This document shows, piece by piece, positions 7,754 to 14,975 of a stretch of 55,728 bases of DNA. Under the pieces are notes generated by a model. That model did not search any database, had not been told where the DNA came from, and saw only the letters and a list, made by a program, of their open reading frames with translations. Where the stretch lies: assembly GCA_938083085.1 (NCBI GenBank), contig CALLKX010000051.1:1-55728 (forward strand), written 5' to 3'. Both the position numbers and the translations under genes were made by a program. This DNA is from an uncultured bacterium (lineage in GTDB: Bacteria > Planctomycetota > UBA1135 > GCA-002686595). Each line of letters starts with the position of its first letter. Position 1 is the first letter of the stretch.

Positions 7754-8785
7754 ATGCGATCCCCCCTCAAAGCTCCCGCTGCCCTGCTCCTCGCTGTCGC
7801 AGTGATCTCCTGTCAGGCTGGGGAAGGCGGCGTACGGGTCGAGTCCGCGGGCAGCGTGATCACCCAGGTCGCGCCGCCGCTGCCCCTCGAGGGCAGCGCG
7901 TGGGATGCGGCCGGCGCGTTCGCGCTCCCCGAGGTTCCTCCCGGCAACTACCCGGGGCTGCACAACGTCTACCGGTTCAGCGACCGGATCATCACTGGGA
8001 GCGAGCCCGTGGACCGCGAGGCGCTGGCCCAACTTGGCGCGTGGGGCGTCAAGACCATCCTCTCGGTGGATGGCAAGGCGCCGGACGTCGAAGGGGCCGA
8101 GCAGCTTGGCCTCCGCTACGTGCACGTGCCGATCCAGTACAAGGGGATCACGGAGGAGCAGGTCCTCCAGATCGCCAAGGCGTTCCGTGAGCTCGAGGCG
8201 CCCTTCTACGTGCACTGCTACCACGGACGTCACCGCGGCCCTGCGGCTGCGGCGATCGGCTCGGTGGCCCTCGACGGGCTGAACCGCGACCGCGCCATCG
8301 CAGAGATGCGTCACTGGTGCACCACCGCCAAGAAGTACGAGGGGCTGTACCTCACGGTGGCCACGGCGGAGTTCCCGACGGCCGTGGAGACCGCCGCCTA
8401 CGACTTCGACTTCGCCTCGGCCCAGGGCACCTCCGGGCTGCGCGAGGCCATGATCACCCTCACGCGCTCCTGGGATGAGGTGAAGCTCGTCCGCAAGAAC
8501 GGCTGGCAGCCCAGCGCAGATCACCCCGATATCGACCCGCTGCGCTCCGCCAGCACGGTCCTCCAGCACCTCGACGCCTGCGCCGCGATGGATGAGACCG
8601 CGACCTTCGCGGATGACTTCCGCGAGTGGCTGACGGACAGCCGAGAGGGGACCGGGAAGATGGTTGAGCTCCTCACCGATTGCCGGGCCGCGCCGGGCGT
8701 GGACCGCTCGGCTGAGCTCGAGCTGGCCTACGAGGCCGTGGCCGAGAGTTGCCTCGAGTGCCACTCGGTGTACCGCAACCGGTGA
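7754..8785 (+). CDS. Lipoprotein fusing tyrosine-phosphatase-type domain to cytochrome c'-type domain
   Basis: The 343-residue product begins with a lipoprotein signal (hydrophobic run ending VISC, acylated Cys20). Residues 68-190 look like a dual-specificity/tyrosine phosphatase: NVYRFSDRIITGSEP opens the fold, TILSVDG precedes the core, and the P-loop is HC155-YHGRH-R161, a complete HCx5R signature. Residues 225-343 are helical and end with C333-LE-C336-H337 followed by SVYR. This is the heme c attachment motif in the extreme C-terminal position typical of cytochrome c'/c556 four-helix bundles. The protein would therefore be a periplasmic or outer-membrane heme protein carrying a phosphatase fold. 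The frame is open further upstream, but the ATG at 7754 is the one that yields a signal peptide. Confidence 0.82.
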   Translation: MRSPLKAPAALLLAVAVISCQAGEGGVRVESAGSVITQVAPPLPLEGSAWDAAGAFALPEVPPGNYPGLHNVYRFSDRIITGSEPVDREALAQLGAWGVKTILSVDGKAPDVEGAEQLGLRYVHVPIQYKGITEEQVLQIAKAFRELEAPFYVHCYHGRHRGPAAAAIGSVALDGLNRDRAIAEMRHWCTTAKKYEGLYLTVATAEFPTAVETAAYDFDFASAQGTSGLREAMITLTRSWDEVKLVRKNGWQPSADHPDIDPLRSASTVLQHLDACAAMDETATFADDFREWLTDSREGTGKMVELLTDCRAAPGVDRSAELELAYEAVAESCLECHSVYRNR

Positions 8786-8871
8786 TCCGCTTCGCTGCGT
8801 GGTAGCCTCTCCGGAGGCCGGCCAGGCGAGCAACCCACTCCGGGGCGGCTCGCGACCCCCGCCCCCCAAGG

Positions 8872-9477
8872 ATGACGTTGATGGTGGCGATAGGGTGGCT
8901 GGGCAACGCCTGTTACTTCTCCAGGTTCCTCGTCCAGTGGCTGCTCTCCGAGCGCGCCGGGCGGAGCGTCGCCCCCCGCGTCTTCTGGTGGCTCTCCGTG
9001 GCCGGCGCGGTCCTCCTGGGCAGCTATGCGATCAAGCTCGCTGACCTGCCGCTGAGCCTCGGCTACGGGCTCACGTTCCTCATCTATCTGCGGAACGTAT
9101 CGATCGCCTATCTCGGCCCCAAGGCGGGCCGGCTCAGCCGGCGTCCGGCGCTGCTGCTCGCTGGTCTCAGCGGCCTGGGGTTCCTGGGCCTGGCCCTGCA
9201 CAGCGCGACGTCCGGTACCGCGGATGCCCTCTGGGTCGCCGTGGCCTTCCTCGGCCAGTCCCTGTTCGGCTCGCGCTTCGTGGTCCAGTGGTATGCCAGC
9301 GAGCGATCCGGGGACGCTCACTTCCCGGCCTCCTTCTGGTGGCTGAGCCTCTCGGGCAACCTGCTGCTGTTGGCCTACGTCTTCGAACTCGGAGATCCGG
9401 TCTTCATCGCCGGCTTCCTCCCGGGGCCCCTCGTCCAGGCGCGGAACCTCTGGCTACTGCGCCGGGCGGGCGCCTGA
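8872..9477 (+). CDS. Integral membrane protein with two LAB_N (lipid-A-disaccharide synthase N-term-like) repeats
   Basis: A 201-residue polytopic membrane protein made of two copies of the same unit. Copy one (about residues 8-80) contains YFSRFLVQWLLSE and FWWLSVAGA. Copy two (about 125-198) contains FGSRFVVQWYASE and FWWLSLSGN, ending QARNLWLL. The SRFxVQWxxSE...FWWLS pattern is that of the small LAB_N membrane domain, found alone or attached to lipid A disaccharide synthase and some glycosyltransferases. Its role is not established; association with lipid or glycan carriers is assumed from context. Each copy should contribute two to three membrane helices. Sequencing through the gene shows no lpxB nearby. 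A tandem repeat follows downstream. Confidence 0.75.
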   Translation: MTLMVAIGWLGNACYFSRFLVQWLLSERAGRSVAPRVFWWLSVAGAVLLGSYAIKLADLPLSLGYGLTFLIYLRNVSIAYLGPKAGRLSRRPALLLAGLSGLGFLGLALHSATSGTADALWVAVAFLGQSLFGSRFVVQWYASERSGDAHFPASFWWLSLSGNLLLLAYVFELGDPVFIAGFLPGPLVQARNLWLLRRAGA

Positions 9478-9505
9478 GCGGGGCCGGGGGCGCCGCGCTG
9501 CGCCA

Positions 9506-9601
9506 CTGAGGCAGGCCCCGAGGCAGGCCCCGAGGCAGGCCCCGAGGCAGGCCCTGAGGCAGGCCCTGAGGCAGGCCCTGAGGCAGGCCCTGAGGCAGGC
9601 A
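9506..9601. repeat. 12-bp tandem repeat, 8 copies
   Basis: Eight contiguous copies of CYGAGGCAGGCC. The second base is T in copies 1 and 5-8 and C in copies 2-4, and the last copy ends in A. It fills the gap between two convergent genes. The unit length is a multiple of three, but no gene runs through it. Confidence 0.95.
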
Positions 9602-9613
9602 CTGCGCGGACGG

Positions 9614-10624
9614 CTAGAAGAAGAACGCGCGCCCCGCCACGGCGGCCAGCAGCAGCGGGAAGACCCAGCGGGCGTGCAGGTCGACGCGCTCTGCGGCGTC
9701 GACGCGTTCCCGGTAGATGAGGCGGGCGGTGATGATGACCTCGACCAGCGCGAAGAACGAGAGGATGAAGGCGCCGTTGAGGAAGGCGTCAAGGCGCGTG
9801 CTGTAGGCGAGCGGCGGCACCTGGTTGGCGAGGGCGAAGCGGTAGGCGATGACCGTGAGGATCGACGTCGCGCTGAAGCCGAACTGGACGGCGATCTGCG
9901 CAGGCGGAGCCCAGAAGACCGTCCAGGACATCATCACGATCACGATCAGCGGGAGGATCGTGTTCCAGATGTAGTGCGAGGTGATCCGCGTGGCCTCGAC
10001 GGTGAAGGTCGCGCCCGGCACGGGGGGGAGGGCCGCGCTGATCGGGAGCGGCTCGGTGCTGATCGTGCCGCCCTCGATCTTCCAATCCGGGGTGGCGAGC
10101 AGGGTCGAGATCTCCACGATCGGTCCGGCGTTCACCTCGTACTCGATCACGCCTTGGCTCGTCGCGAAGAAGAAGGGGAAGGAGATCTCGTGCCGGTCGA
10201 AGGGAAAGTCAGCCAGGTACGTCGGCGCGCCGAAGCGGCCCGTGAGTCGCTGGGTGTACGTGGCGTTGCCGTCACGGTCAACGATGACGACCCTCGGGAG
10301 CATCTCGTCTGCCCCCCGGTCGCTGGTGGACTGGAAGTTCGGAGCCCAGATGGAGTCCATCTTCAGGAAGCGGCTCTCGGGCTCTTCGGAGGCGAGGCGA
10401 GGGTCCGACCAGTTGAGCCGGTAGAAGAGATCCGCGCTGATCTCCTGCTCCGCGTCGTACACGCCCATCACGTCCACGAGGAGGAACGAGACGTCGACCT
10501 TGACGAGTCCTGCCTCGTCGGCGGGCGCGGAGGTGAGGACCTCCTGCGCCGCGACCGGGGTGGTCGCGCCGAGGCCGAGGCAGCAAATTGCGAGGAGGGT
10601 CTTCACGGTGCGGGTCATCGTCAT
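9614..10624 (-). CDS. Pentameric ligand-gated ion channel homologue (GLIC/ELIC type)
   Basis: A 336-residue protein with a signal peptide (residues 1-27, ending VAAQ), a beta-rich extracellular domain and four C-terminal membrane helices. Extracellular landmarks are WAPNFQ (93-98) and FPFDRHEISFPF (140-151). The latter is the loop that in animal receptors is closed by two cysteines; here, as in prokaryotic homologues, the cysteines are absent. M1 is about 219-238 with the conserved proline, M2 about 244-266, M3 about 282-304 and M4 about 318-336. The M2-M3 region reads VPPLAYSTRLDAF, matching the family's P-x-x-x-Y-x-T-R-L-D pattern. The ligand is unknown. An in-frame ATG two codons downstream is an alternative start. 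Confidence 0.9.
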   Translation of the reverse strand: MTMTRTVKTLLAICCLGLGATTPVAAQEVLTSAPADEAGLVKVDVSFLLVDVMGVYDAEQEISADLFYRLNWSDPRLASEEPESRFLKMDSIWAPNFQSTSDRGADEMLPRVVIVDRDGNATYTQRLTGRFGAPTYLADFPFDRHEISFPFFFATSQGVIEYEVNAGPIVEISTLLATPDWKIEGGTISTEPLPISAALPPVPGATFTVEATRITSHYIWNTILPLIVIVMMSWTVFWAPPAQIAVQFGFSATSILTVIAYRFALANQVPPLAYSTRLDAFLNGAFILSFFALVEVIITARLIYRERVDAAERVDLHARWVFPLLLAAVAGRAFFF

Positions 10625-10712
10625 CTCGGGCCTCGTTGGTGCAGCCGATCTTGCTGTCTTTCCCCCTGCGCGTCGGATGGGGTGCAGCCGATTGTGGGAC
10701 AGGCGATCGCCG

Positions 10713-11408
10713 TCAGAGGGTGCCGGCGTAGACGAGGTCGATCGCCGCGCGATAGGCGGGATAGAACAGCCGGTCGAAGACGTTCCAGGCGAGCACGAGG
10801 CCGATGATGGACATTCCTGGCTGGCTCATGAGCCTCGAGTAGGTGGCGAAGGCTCGTGAGGGAAGCACGAGAGCAGCGGCGGCGCTCCCGTCCAGCGGCG
10901 CGACGGGGATGAGGTTGAAGATCATCAGCAGCAGGTTCTGGACGAACACGAGGCTGAGGAAGATGGCCAAGGAGCGCCCGACCGCGGAGCCAGCGGTCTC
11001 GGCGACGGAGTAGACGCTGAGGACCTCCGGGGCCTGAAAGAGGCCGCTCGCCAGACCCCACCTCAGCCCAGCGGCGGCGAGCAGGAACAGCAGCAGGTTG
11101 GCCGCCGGTCCGGCGAGCGCCATCCAGCCCGCCCGGCGCGGGTAGCGGTCGGCCCAGACGGGGTCGTAGGGCGCGCTGGCGAATCCCAGGGGCCAGCCGA
11201 TGAAGGCCAGGGTCAGGATCGGGAGCAGGACCATCCCGATGGGCTCCCGTGCGATGTGCGGGATCGGGTCCAGGGAGACCTGCCCCGCGCGCTGGGCGGT
11301 GTCGTCCCCGAGGCGCAGCGCAGCCCAGGCGTGGGCCGCCTCGTGGAGGACGGTCGAGAGCACGAACACCACATAGAAGCCGGCGGCGAGGACGAACTGG
11401 GAATCCAT
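10713..11408 (-). CDS. M50 family (site-2 protease-like) membrane metallopeptidase
   Basis: A 231-residue polytopic membrane protein with both M50 zinc motifs. H22-E-A-A-H26 lies in the first membrane helix, and the NxxPxxxLDG motif (N165 to G174, FNLIPVAPLDG) supplies the third ligand, Asp173. The compact size with no PDZ domain places it with the rhomboid-sized 'site-2 protease family' proteins that act on unknown membrane substrates. Start choice: the ATG at 11408 lies immediately before the first membrane segment. The frame stays open upstream to 11534 but encodes arginine-rich sequence that would disrupt the fold. It lies divergent from the DUF1080 lipoprotein gene. Confidence 0.88.
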   Translation of the reverse strand: MDSQFVLAAGFYVVFVLSTVLHEAAHAWAALRLGDDTAQRAGQVSLDPIPHIAREPIGMVLLPILTLAFIGWPLGFASAPYDPVWADRYPRRAGWMALAGPAANLLLFLLAAAGLRWGLASGLFQAPEVLSVYSVAETAGSAVGRSLAIFLSLVFVQNLLLMIFNLIPVAPLDGSAAAALVLPSRAFATYSRLMSQPGMSIIGLVLAWNVFDRLFYPAYRAAIDLVYAGTL

Positions 11409-11518
11409 CGACGTGAGCGTAGCCTTCGGGCCAGCCGAGGGGGGCGCCGTTCGGGATTGTCGCCGGTCGCTATCCTGGGCCCTCACCCGTGTCCTCCCAC
11501 GTCCACACCTCGCTCCAA

Positions 11519-12247
11519 ATGAACGCCAAGTCACCTCGCGCCCTGGCGCTCACTGTCACCTCCTGTGCCGTCCTGCTCGTGGGGGCGCTGGCCGGCTGCG
11601 CCGCGGTCTCTGGCGGCGCGGAACCGGATCCGACGCCCCGCTCACTCTTCGACGGCGAGAGCCTCGACGGTTGGTACGTGGACATTCCAAAGGCGGACGA
11701 CAACCCCGAGCTTGAGCCGACCTTCGTCGTCCGGGACGGGCTCCTGGTCAGCCTCGGCGCGCCCCAGGGGCACCTGATCACCGAGGAGACGTACAGCGAC
11801 TATCGCCTCGAGGTCGAGTATCGATGGGCGGGGAAGCCCGGCAACTGCGGGGTGCTCGTCCACTGCTCCACCCCTCGTCGCCTGTATGGGATGTTCCCAC
11901 AGTCCATCGAGTGCCAGATGTACCACGAGAACGCGGGGGACTTCTGGTGCATCGGAGAGGACATCCAGACGCCTGATATGGAGACGCGTCGGGGTCCGGA
12001 TCCGACCCAGTGGGGCGTCGAGGAGGGGCAGCGTCGCCGGATCGTCAACCTCAACGATGGGGCCGAGAACCCGGCGGGAGAGTGGAATCAGATGGTCATC
12101 GAGTGCCGGTCCCGGAACATCGACGTCTGGGTCAACGGTGAGCTGGTGAACCAGGGCCGGGACTGCACGGCGTCGTCGGGACAGATCGCCCTCCAGGCCG
12201 AGGGGGCAGAGGCTGAATTTCGAAGGGTGGACCTCTTCGAGCTCTGA
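11519..12247 (+). CDS. 3-keto-disaccharide hydrolase (DUF1080) lipoprotein
   Basis: From ATG 11519 the product is 242 residues, with a lipoprotein signal (ALTVTSCAVLLVGALAGC). It is followed by a single DUF1080 / concanavalin-like jelly roll. Family features include SLFDGESLDGWYVD at the start, FVVRDGLLVS, GNCGVLVHC, EWNQMVIECRS and DVWVNGELVNQG. Characterised members hydrolyse 3-keto-glycosides in the 3-keto route of sugar degradation. The family is greatly expanded in Planctomycetota, so this is one of the clearest taxonomic pointers in the window. It would act in the periplasm or on the cell surface. A GTG at 11489 gives ten more residues, but it places a hydrophilic stretch before the signal and is less likely. 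Confidence 0.88.
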   Translation: MNAKSPRALALTVTSCAVLLVGALAGCAAVSGGAEPDPTPRSLFDGESLDGWYVDIPKADDNPELEPTFVVRDGLLVSLGAPQGHLITEETYSDYRLEVEYRWAGKPGNCGVLVHCSTPRRLYGMFPQSIECQMYHENAGDFWCIGEDIQTPDMETRRGPDPTQWGVEEGQRRRIVNLNDGAENPAGEWNQMVIECRSRNIDVWVNGELVNQGRDCTASSGQIALQAEGAEAEFRRVDLFEL

Positions 12248-12264
12248 TCGAGCGTGCGGTTAGA

Positions 12265-12417
12265 ATGGCGGCTCAGATGATCACGGCCTCACTTGCACTT
12301 CTCGGCTCCATCAACGCGGTGGAGCTCTTCCTGATCGCCGCGGCAGTGCTCGCAGTGTTCGGGTTCCGCGTGCCGGCGGTGCTCGTCCGGTGGGCCCGGC
12401 GGGTGGAGCGCAGATGA
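12265..12417 (+). CDS. Tiny TatA-like membrane protein (50 aa)
   Basis: This 50-codon frame (ATG 12265 to TGA 12415-12417) encodes MAAQMITASLALLGSINAVE followed by LFLIAAAVLAVFGFRVPAVL and a basic end. The order Gly, polar Glu at the mouth of one transmembrane helix, then FG, a basic residue and a Pro matches the N-terminus of TatA/TatB (consensus ...ELlii...lllFGp.kLPel). It lacks the long amphipathic helix and charged tail of normal TatA. Its stop overlaps the next gene's ATG (ATGA at 12414-12417), and both proteins share the pattern (GSINAVELF / GTINGFELL), so the pair probably arose by duplication. A role in Tat export is inference from this likeness. Confidence 0.6.
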   Translation: MAAQMITASLALLGSINAVELFLIAAAVLAVFGFRVPAVLVRWARRVERR

Positions 12418-13046
12418 CCTTTGGAGCCCTAGCGCTCTTCGGCACGATCAACGGCTTCGAGCTCCTCGTGGTCGTTGCTGCGGCGCTGATGGTCTTCGGG
12501 TCGCGCCTCCCGGATGTGGCCCTGAGAGCGGTCGCTCACGTGATGCGGGCGCGGCGCGCGGTCACCAAGATGTGGCGCGATACGGGCCTTGAGGACGAGC
12601 TACGTCGGGTTCGTCGCGACATCGAGATGAGCGTCCCGCGCGCCGCTGACTTCGACATTCCGTCCTCTGCGCCTCCCCCCTTGGCAGTGGATGCTCACGA
12701 TGAGTCGGTCGACCCCGACGAGGCGCGGGCCGAGGAGTACTACGACTCATCGGTTGATATCCGCCCTGCGGAGGGGATCATCGCGAGCGGCGAGTGGTCT
12801 GCGGACGACGAGCTGGATCGACGAGAGCCGTCCGGAGAGGAGGAATCGGCCGATGGGCTCGAGCCCCTTGTCGCCGAGGAGCCGGCCGAGCCCGCTGTGC
12901 CTGCCGAGCCCGCTGTGCCTGCCGAGCCCGCTGTGCCTGCCGAGCCCACTGTGCCTGCCGAGCCTGGCGCTGGCGCAGAGGGAGAGCGGCCCTCGGATGC
13001 TGAGGCCGGCGACGGGGAAGGCGACCCTGCGCGGCGCGAGGACTGA
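12414..13046 (+). CDS. TatB/TatA-like protein with acidic repeat tail
   Basis: A 210-residue protein. Residues 1-30 form a Tat-type N-terminus, with Glu in GTINGFELLVV at the head of one membrane helix and MVFGSRLPDVA at its exit. Next comes a basic amphipathic helix (AVAHVMRARRAVTKMWRD, EDELRRVRRDIE) as in TatB. The remaining two thirds is acidic and disordered, ending in four AEPxVP repeats. By analogy it would bind twin-arginine substrates or form pores in the cytoplasmic membrane. No tatC is in the window. The start is ATG 12414, which overlaps the upstream stop as ATGA; an upstream in-frame GTG at 12390 lies inside the previous gene. The next gene (TIM barrel) starts 11 bases downstream. 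Confidence 0.7.
   Translation: MTFGALALFGTINGFELLVVVAAALMVFGSRLPDVALRAVAHVMRARRAVTKMWRDTGLEDELRRVRRDIEMSVPRAADFDIPSSAPPPLAVDAHDESVDPDEARAEEYYDSSVDIRPAEGIIASGEWSADDELDRREPSGEEESADGLEPLVAEEPAEPAVPAEPAVPAEPAVPAEPTVPAEPGAGAEGERPSDAEAGDGEGDPARRED
12885..12956 (+). repeat. 18-bp coding tandem repeat, 4 copies
   Basis: Four in-frame copies of GCCGAGCCCGCTGTGCCT, the last with one A substitution. They encode AEPAVP three times and AEPTVP once in the acidic tail of the TatB-like protein. The uniform codons suggest recent expansion by slippage or unequal exchange. Confidence 0.95.
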
Positions 13047-13057
13047 CGCCGAGGGCC

Positions 13058-13930
13058 ATGTTTCGGATCGGCTACAACACGAACGGCCTCAGCTCCCACC
13101 GGCTTCCCGAGGCGCTCGAGCTCATCAGCGACCTTGGCTACGAGGCGGTGGCGATCACCCCGGACGTCGGAGCCCTTGATCCCTTCCAGCTGCGCCCTGG
13201 CGAGGTGTCGTCCACGCGAGATCAGCTCGAGGACCTCGGGTTGGCCGTGGCGATCGAGACCGGCGCACGGTTCCTCTTGGATCCCCGGCGAAAGCACCGC
13301 CCGTCGCTCCTTGAGGAAGATCTCGACGGGCGGGTGAAGCGGGTGGACTTCTATCGCCGTTGCGTAGACCTGGCCGCGGAGCTGGGCGCAGGCGTGGTCT
13401 CCCTGTGGGCCGGTTCGGCGCCATCGGGCGTCCTTGGGACGCTTGATGTGGACGCGGCCCATCCGCTCGGAGACCGCCTTATCGAGGGGCTGCTACAGGT
13501 CCTCGAGCACGCTCGAGGGGTGGGTGTGCGGATCGGCTTCGAGCCCGAGCCCGGCATGTTCGTGGAGCGTCCGGCGGGCTTCGCGGCGCTCCTCGAGAGG
13601 AGCGGAGGCGCGCTTGATGAGCTCGGCCTGACCCTGGACGTGGGGCACTGTGTGGTGACGGGGGATGAGCCGGTGAGCGAGACCATCCAGCGATGGACGC
13701 CGAGGTTGGTGCACGTTCACCTCGCCGACTGTCCCCGAGGGCTTCACCAGCATGTCGCTTTGGGCGCGGGGGACCTCGACCTGGCCGACGCGCTGGACGG
13801 GCTCCTTCGATCCGGTTTCGCGGGGATCGGCGCCGTGGAACTCTCTCGTGACGGACACCGGGGGCCGGACGCCGCGCGCGAGGCGATGGCCTCCATTCAG
13901 CGGAACCTGTCCGACCCGAACGCCTCCTGA
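13058..13930 (+). CDS. Sugar phosphate isomerase/epimerase-like TIM barrel
   Basis: A 290-residue protein of the xylose-isomerase-like (AP endonuclease 2) TIM-barrel superfamily. It starts with a first strand IGYNTNGLSSHRLPEALELI, in which the Asn/Gly loop lies at the barrel mouth. It continues with VVSLWAGS, then IGFEPEPGMFV (metal-ligand Glu), LTLDVGHCVVTGDEP (Asp and His ligands), LVHVHLADC (His ligands) and AVELS near the end (final Glu). These acidic and His residues at strand ends are those that bind the divalent metal in the family. The substrate is unknown; related planctomycete proteins act on sugars, inositols or hydroxypyruvate. It starts 11 bases after the TatB-like gene and may share its transcript. 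Confidence 0.82.
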   Translation: MFRIGYNTNGLSSHRLPEALELISDLGYEAVAITPDVGALDPFQLRPGEVSSTRDQLEDLGLAVAIETGARFLLDPRRKHRPSLLEEDLDGRVKRVDFYRRCVDLAAELGAGVVSLWAGSAPSGVLGTLDVDAAHPLGDRLIEGLLQVLEHARGVGVRIGFEPEPGMFVERPAGFAALLERSGGALDELGLTLDVGHCVVTGDEPVSETIQRWTPRLVHVHLADCPRGLHQHVALGAGDLDLADALDGLLRSGFAGIGAVELSRDGHRGPDAAREAMASIQRNLSDPNAS

Positions 13931-13952
13931 ATGCTGAAGGCTGCATTTTTTT
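13929..13952 (+). terminator. Possible weak rho-independent terminator
   Basis: A short 5-bp stem (13930-13934 with 13943-13947) overlaps the stop codon of the TIM-barrel gene and runs into seven consecutive T residues. The stem is weak for such a GC-rich genome, but the T run is the longest seen here. Confidence 0.4.
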
Positions 13953-14098
13953 GTCAATCCTCGGCATCCAGGGCCGATGTCACCTTTAGAACGTGTCCGG
14001 CGCACCGATGTTCGGCGTTCGGGATCGTTCCCCGGCCGCTGATTAATCCAAGGTGATGGGAGGGATCCGTGGCCGAGCGCGCTTAGCGCGAACGTCGT

Positions 14099-14105
14099 AG
14101 GAGGA
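14099..14105 (+). promoter_or_regulatory. Strong Shine-Dalgarno for the small Cys protein
   Basis: AGGAGGA lies eight bases before the ATG at 14114. Nearly all other genes in the window lack a recognisable Shine-Dalgarno, so this match stands out and supports the short gene downstream. Confidence 0.75.
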
Positions 14106-14113
14106 GAGCACAG

Positions 14114-14338
14114 ATGAGCGGGAGCAACCAAGTACTGGCCGTCCAGGCCGAACTGTTCGAGTCCAGGGTGGACCAGGCTACGGCCAAGACGAAGGCTGAG
14201 CCGGCGCTGGAGTGTCCCACTCGTGTGGACGGCGTGAACCCGCTGATCCAGCACCGCCTCACTCAGAGTCAGTGCCAATCGAAGCAGCGTGGCCTCTACC
14301 ACAAGTGCTTCACCTGTTCCCACGCGAACGGTCGCTGA
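14114..14338 (+). CDS. Small four-cysteine protein, unknown function
   Basis: A 74-residue protein I do not recognise. It has no signal peptide or membrane segment. Four cysteines (34, 54, 65, 68) and two histidines (63, 70) are arranged so that the last six form H-K-C-F-T-C-S-H. Together with Cys34 and Cys54 this could hold one zinc ion, as in a zinc ribbon or knuckle. The N-terminal 33 residues are polar and probably helical (VLAVQAELFESRVDQATAKT). The very good Shine-Dalgarno implies high expression. It stands alone: 183 bases separate it from the TIM-barrel gene and 637 gene-free bases follow. A nucleic-acid-binding or metal-handling role is only a guess. Confidence 0.7.
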   Translation: MSGSNQVLAVQAELFESRVDQATAKTKAEPALECPTRVDGVNPLIQHRLTQSQCQSKQRGLYHKCFTCSHANGR

Positions 14339-14975
14339 AGCCCTCCAGTCCGGGCTGGCCACCGCGCGCTCGCGGAGAGGTGGTTTCCCGGGAGCTTCCG
14401 CCAGGGCGTCGCGCGTCCTCTGGACGGAGCACCCGCCCGGCTAGCTCCTGTCGCTGGAGCCCCGCTGCCGTGATCGAGGCGGACTTGGACGCAGACTGAG
14501 TCGGCCTGTTGCTCGGGGGGCTGAGTCGCGTTGGAGCCGTCCCACCGCGGTGGGCATGAGGGTTCCTGCGACCCGGGAGGATTCATCGACCGGGCACCGC
14601 CCGGTGACCCAAGAGGCCCCTGCGGCGTACGGGGGCCCTGTGGTGGGTCGGGTGCGCTGTGGTGGGTCGGGTGCACTGTGGTGGGTCGGGTGCACTGTGC
14701 AGCAGGGCGCCCTGTGGCACAGGATGCCCTGTGGCTCTGGGAGGGCCCGTGGTGCGAGGGGACCCTGGGCCGTGGCGACACCGGGGCGGGAGGGACAATT
14801 CCCCCCCCGAGGGCGGCCGCTCTGCGCGGGGCGGGCTCGGCGTCATGCGCCCTTCTGGGGCCGACTCAGCCGTCTCTTCGGATTCCTCAAGGTCTTCCCC
14901 CTGGTCGCCCGATCAAAGGCGGGCCTGGCGCGCATAGGGTTACCCCTTAGTTCGGCGCTTGGCAGGTATCACCTC
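14339..14975. other. Gene-poor intergenic stretch, G-rich
   Basis: No convincing gene is seen in these 637 bases. Open frames on both strands are low-complexity (Gly, Pro, Arg, Trp rich), overlap one another and lack family likeness. The stretch holds a 19-bp triplicated repeat at 14638-14694 and further partial copies of its CTGTGG/GGTGC words up to about 14760. The promoter of the signalling operon should lie in its right-hand part, but I see no clear -35/-10 pair. Confidence 0.7.
14638..14694. repeat. 19-bp tandem repeat, 3 copies
   Basis: Three head-to-tail copies of CTGTGGTGGGTCGGGTGCR, the last base G in copy 1 and A in copies 2 and 3. A fourth copy decays after CTGTG. The G runs (GGTGGGTCGGG) could form a G-quadruplex on the plus strand. 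Confidence 0.9.

Noticed and set aside
14638..14694. CRISPR array
   Set aside because: The copies are directly adjacent with no spacers, and no cas gene is present.
14531..14950. Plus-strand frames in the repeat stretch before the HPt gene
   Set aside because: Low-complexity Gly/Pro/Trp products from repeated G-rich DNA, overlapping frames on both strands, no start signal.
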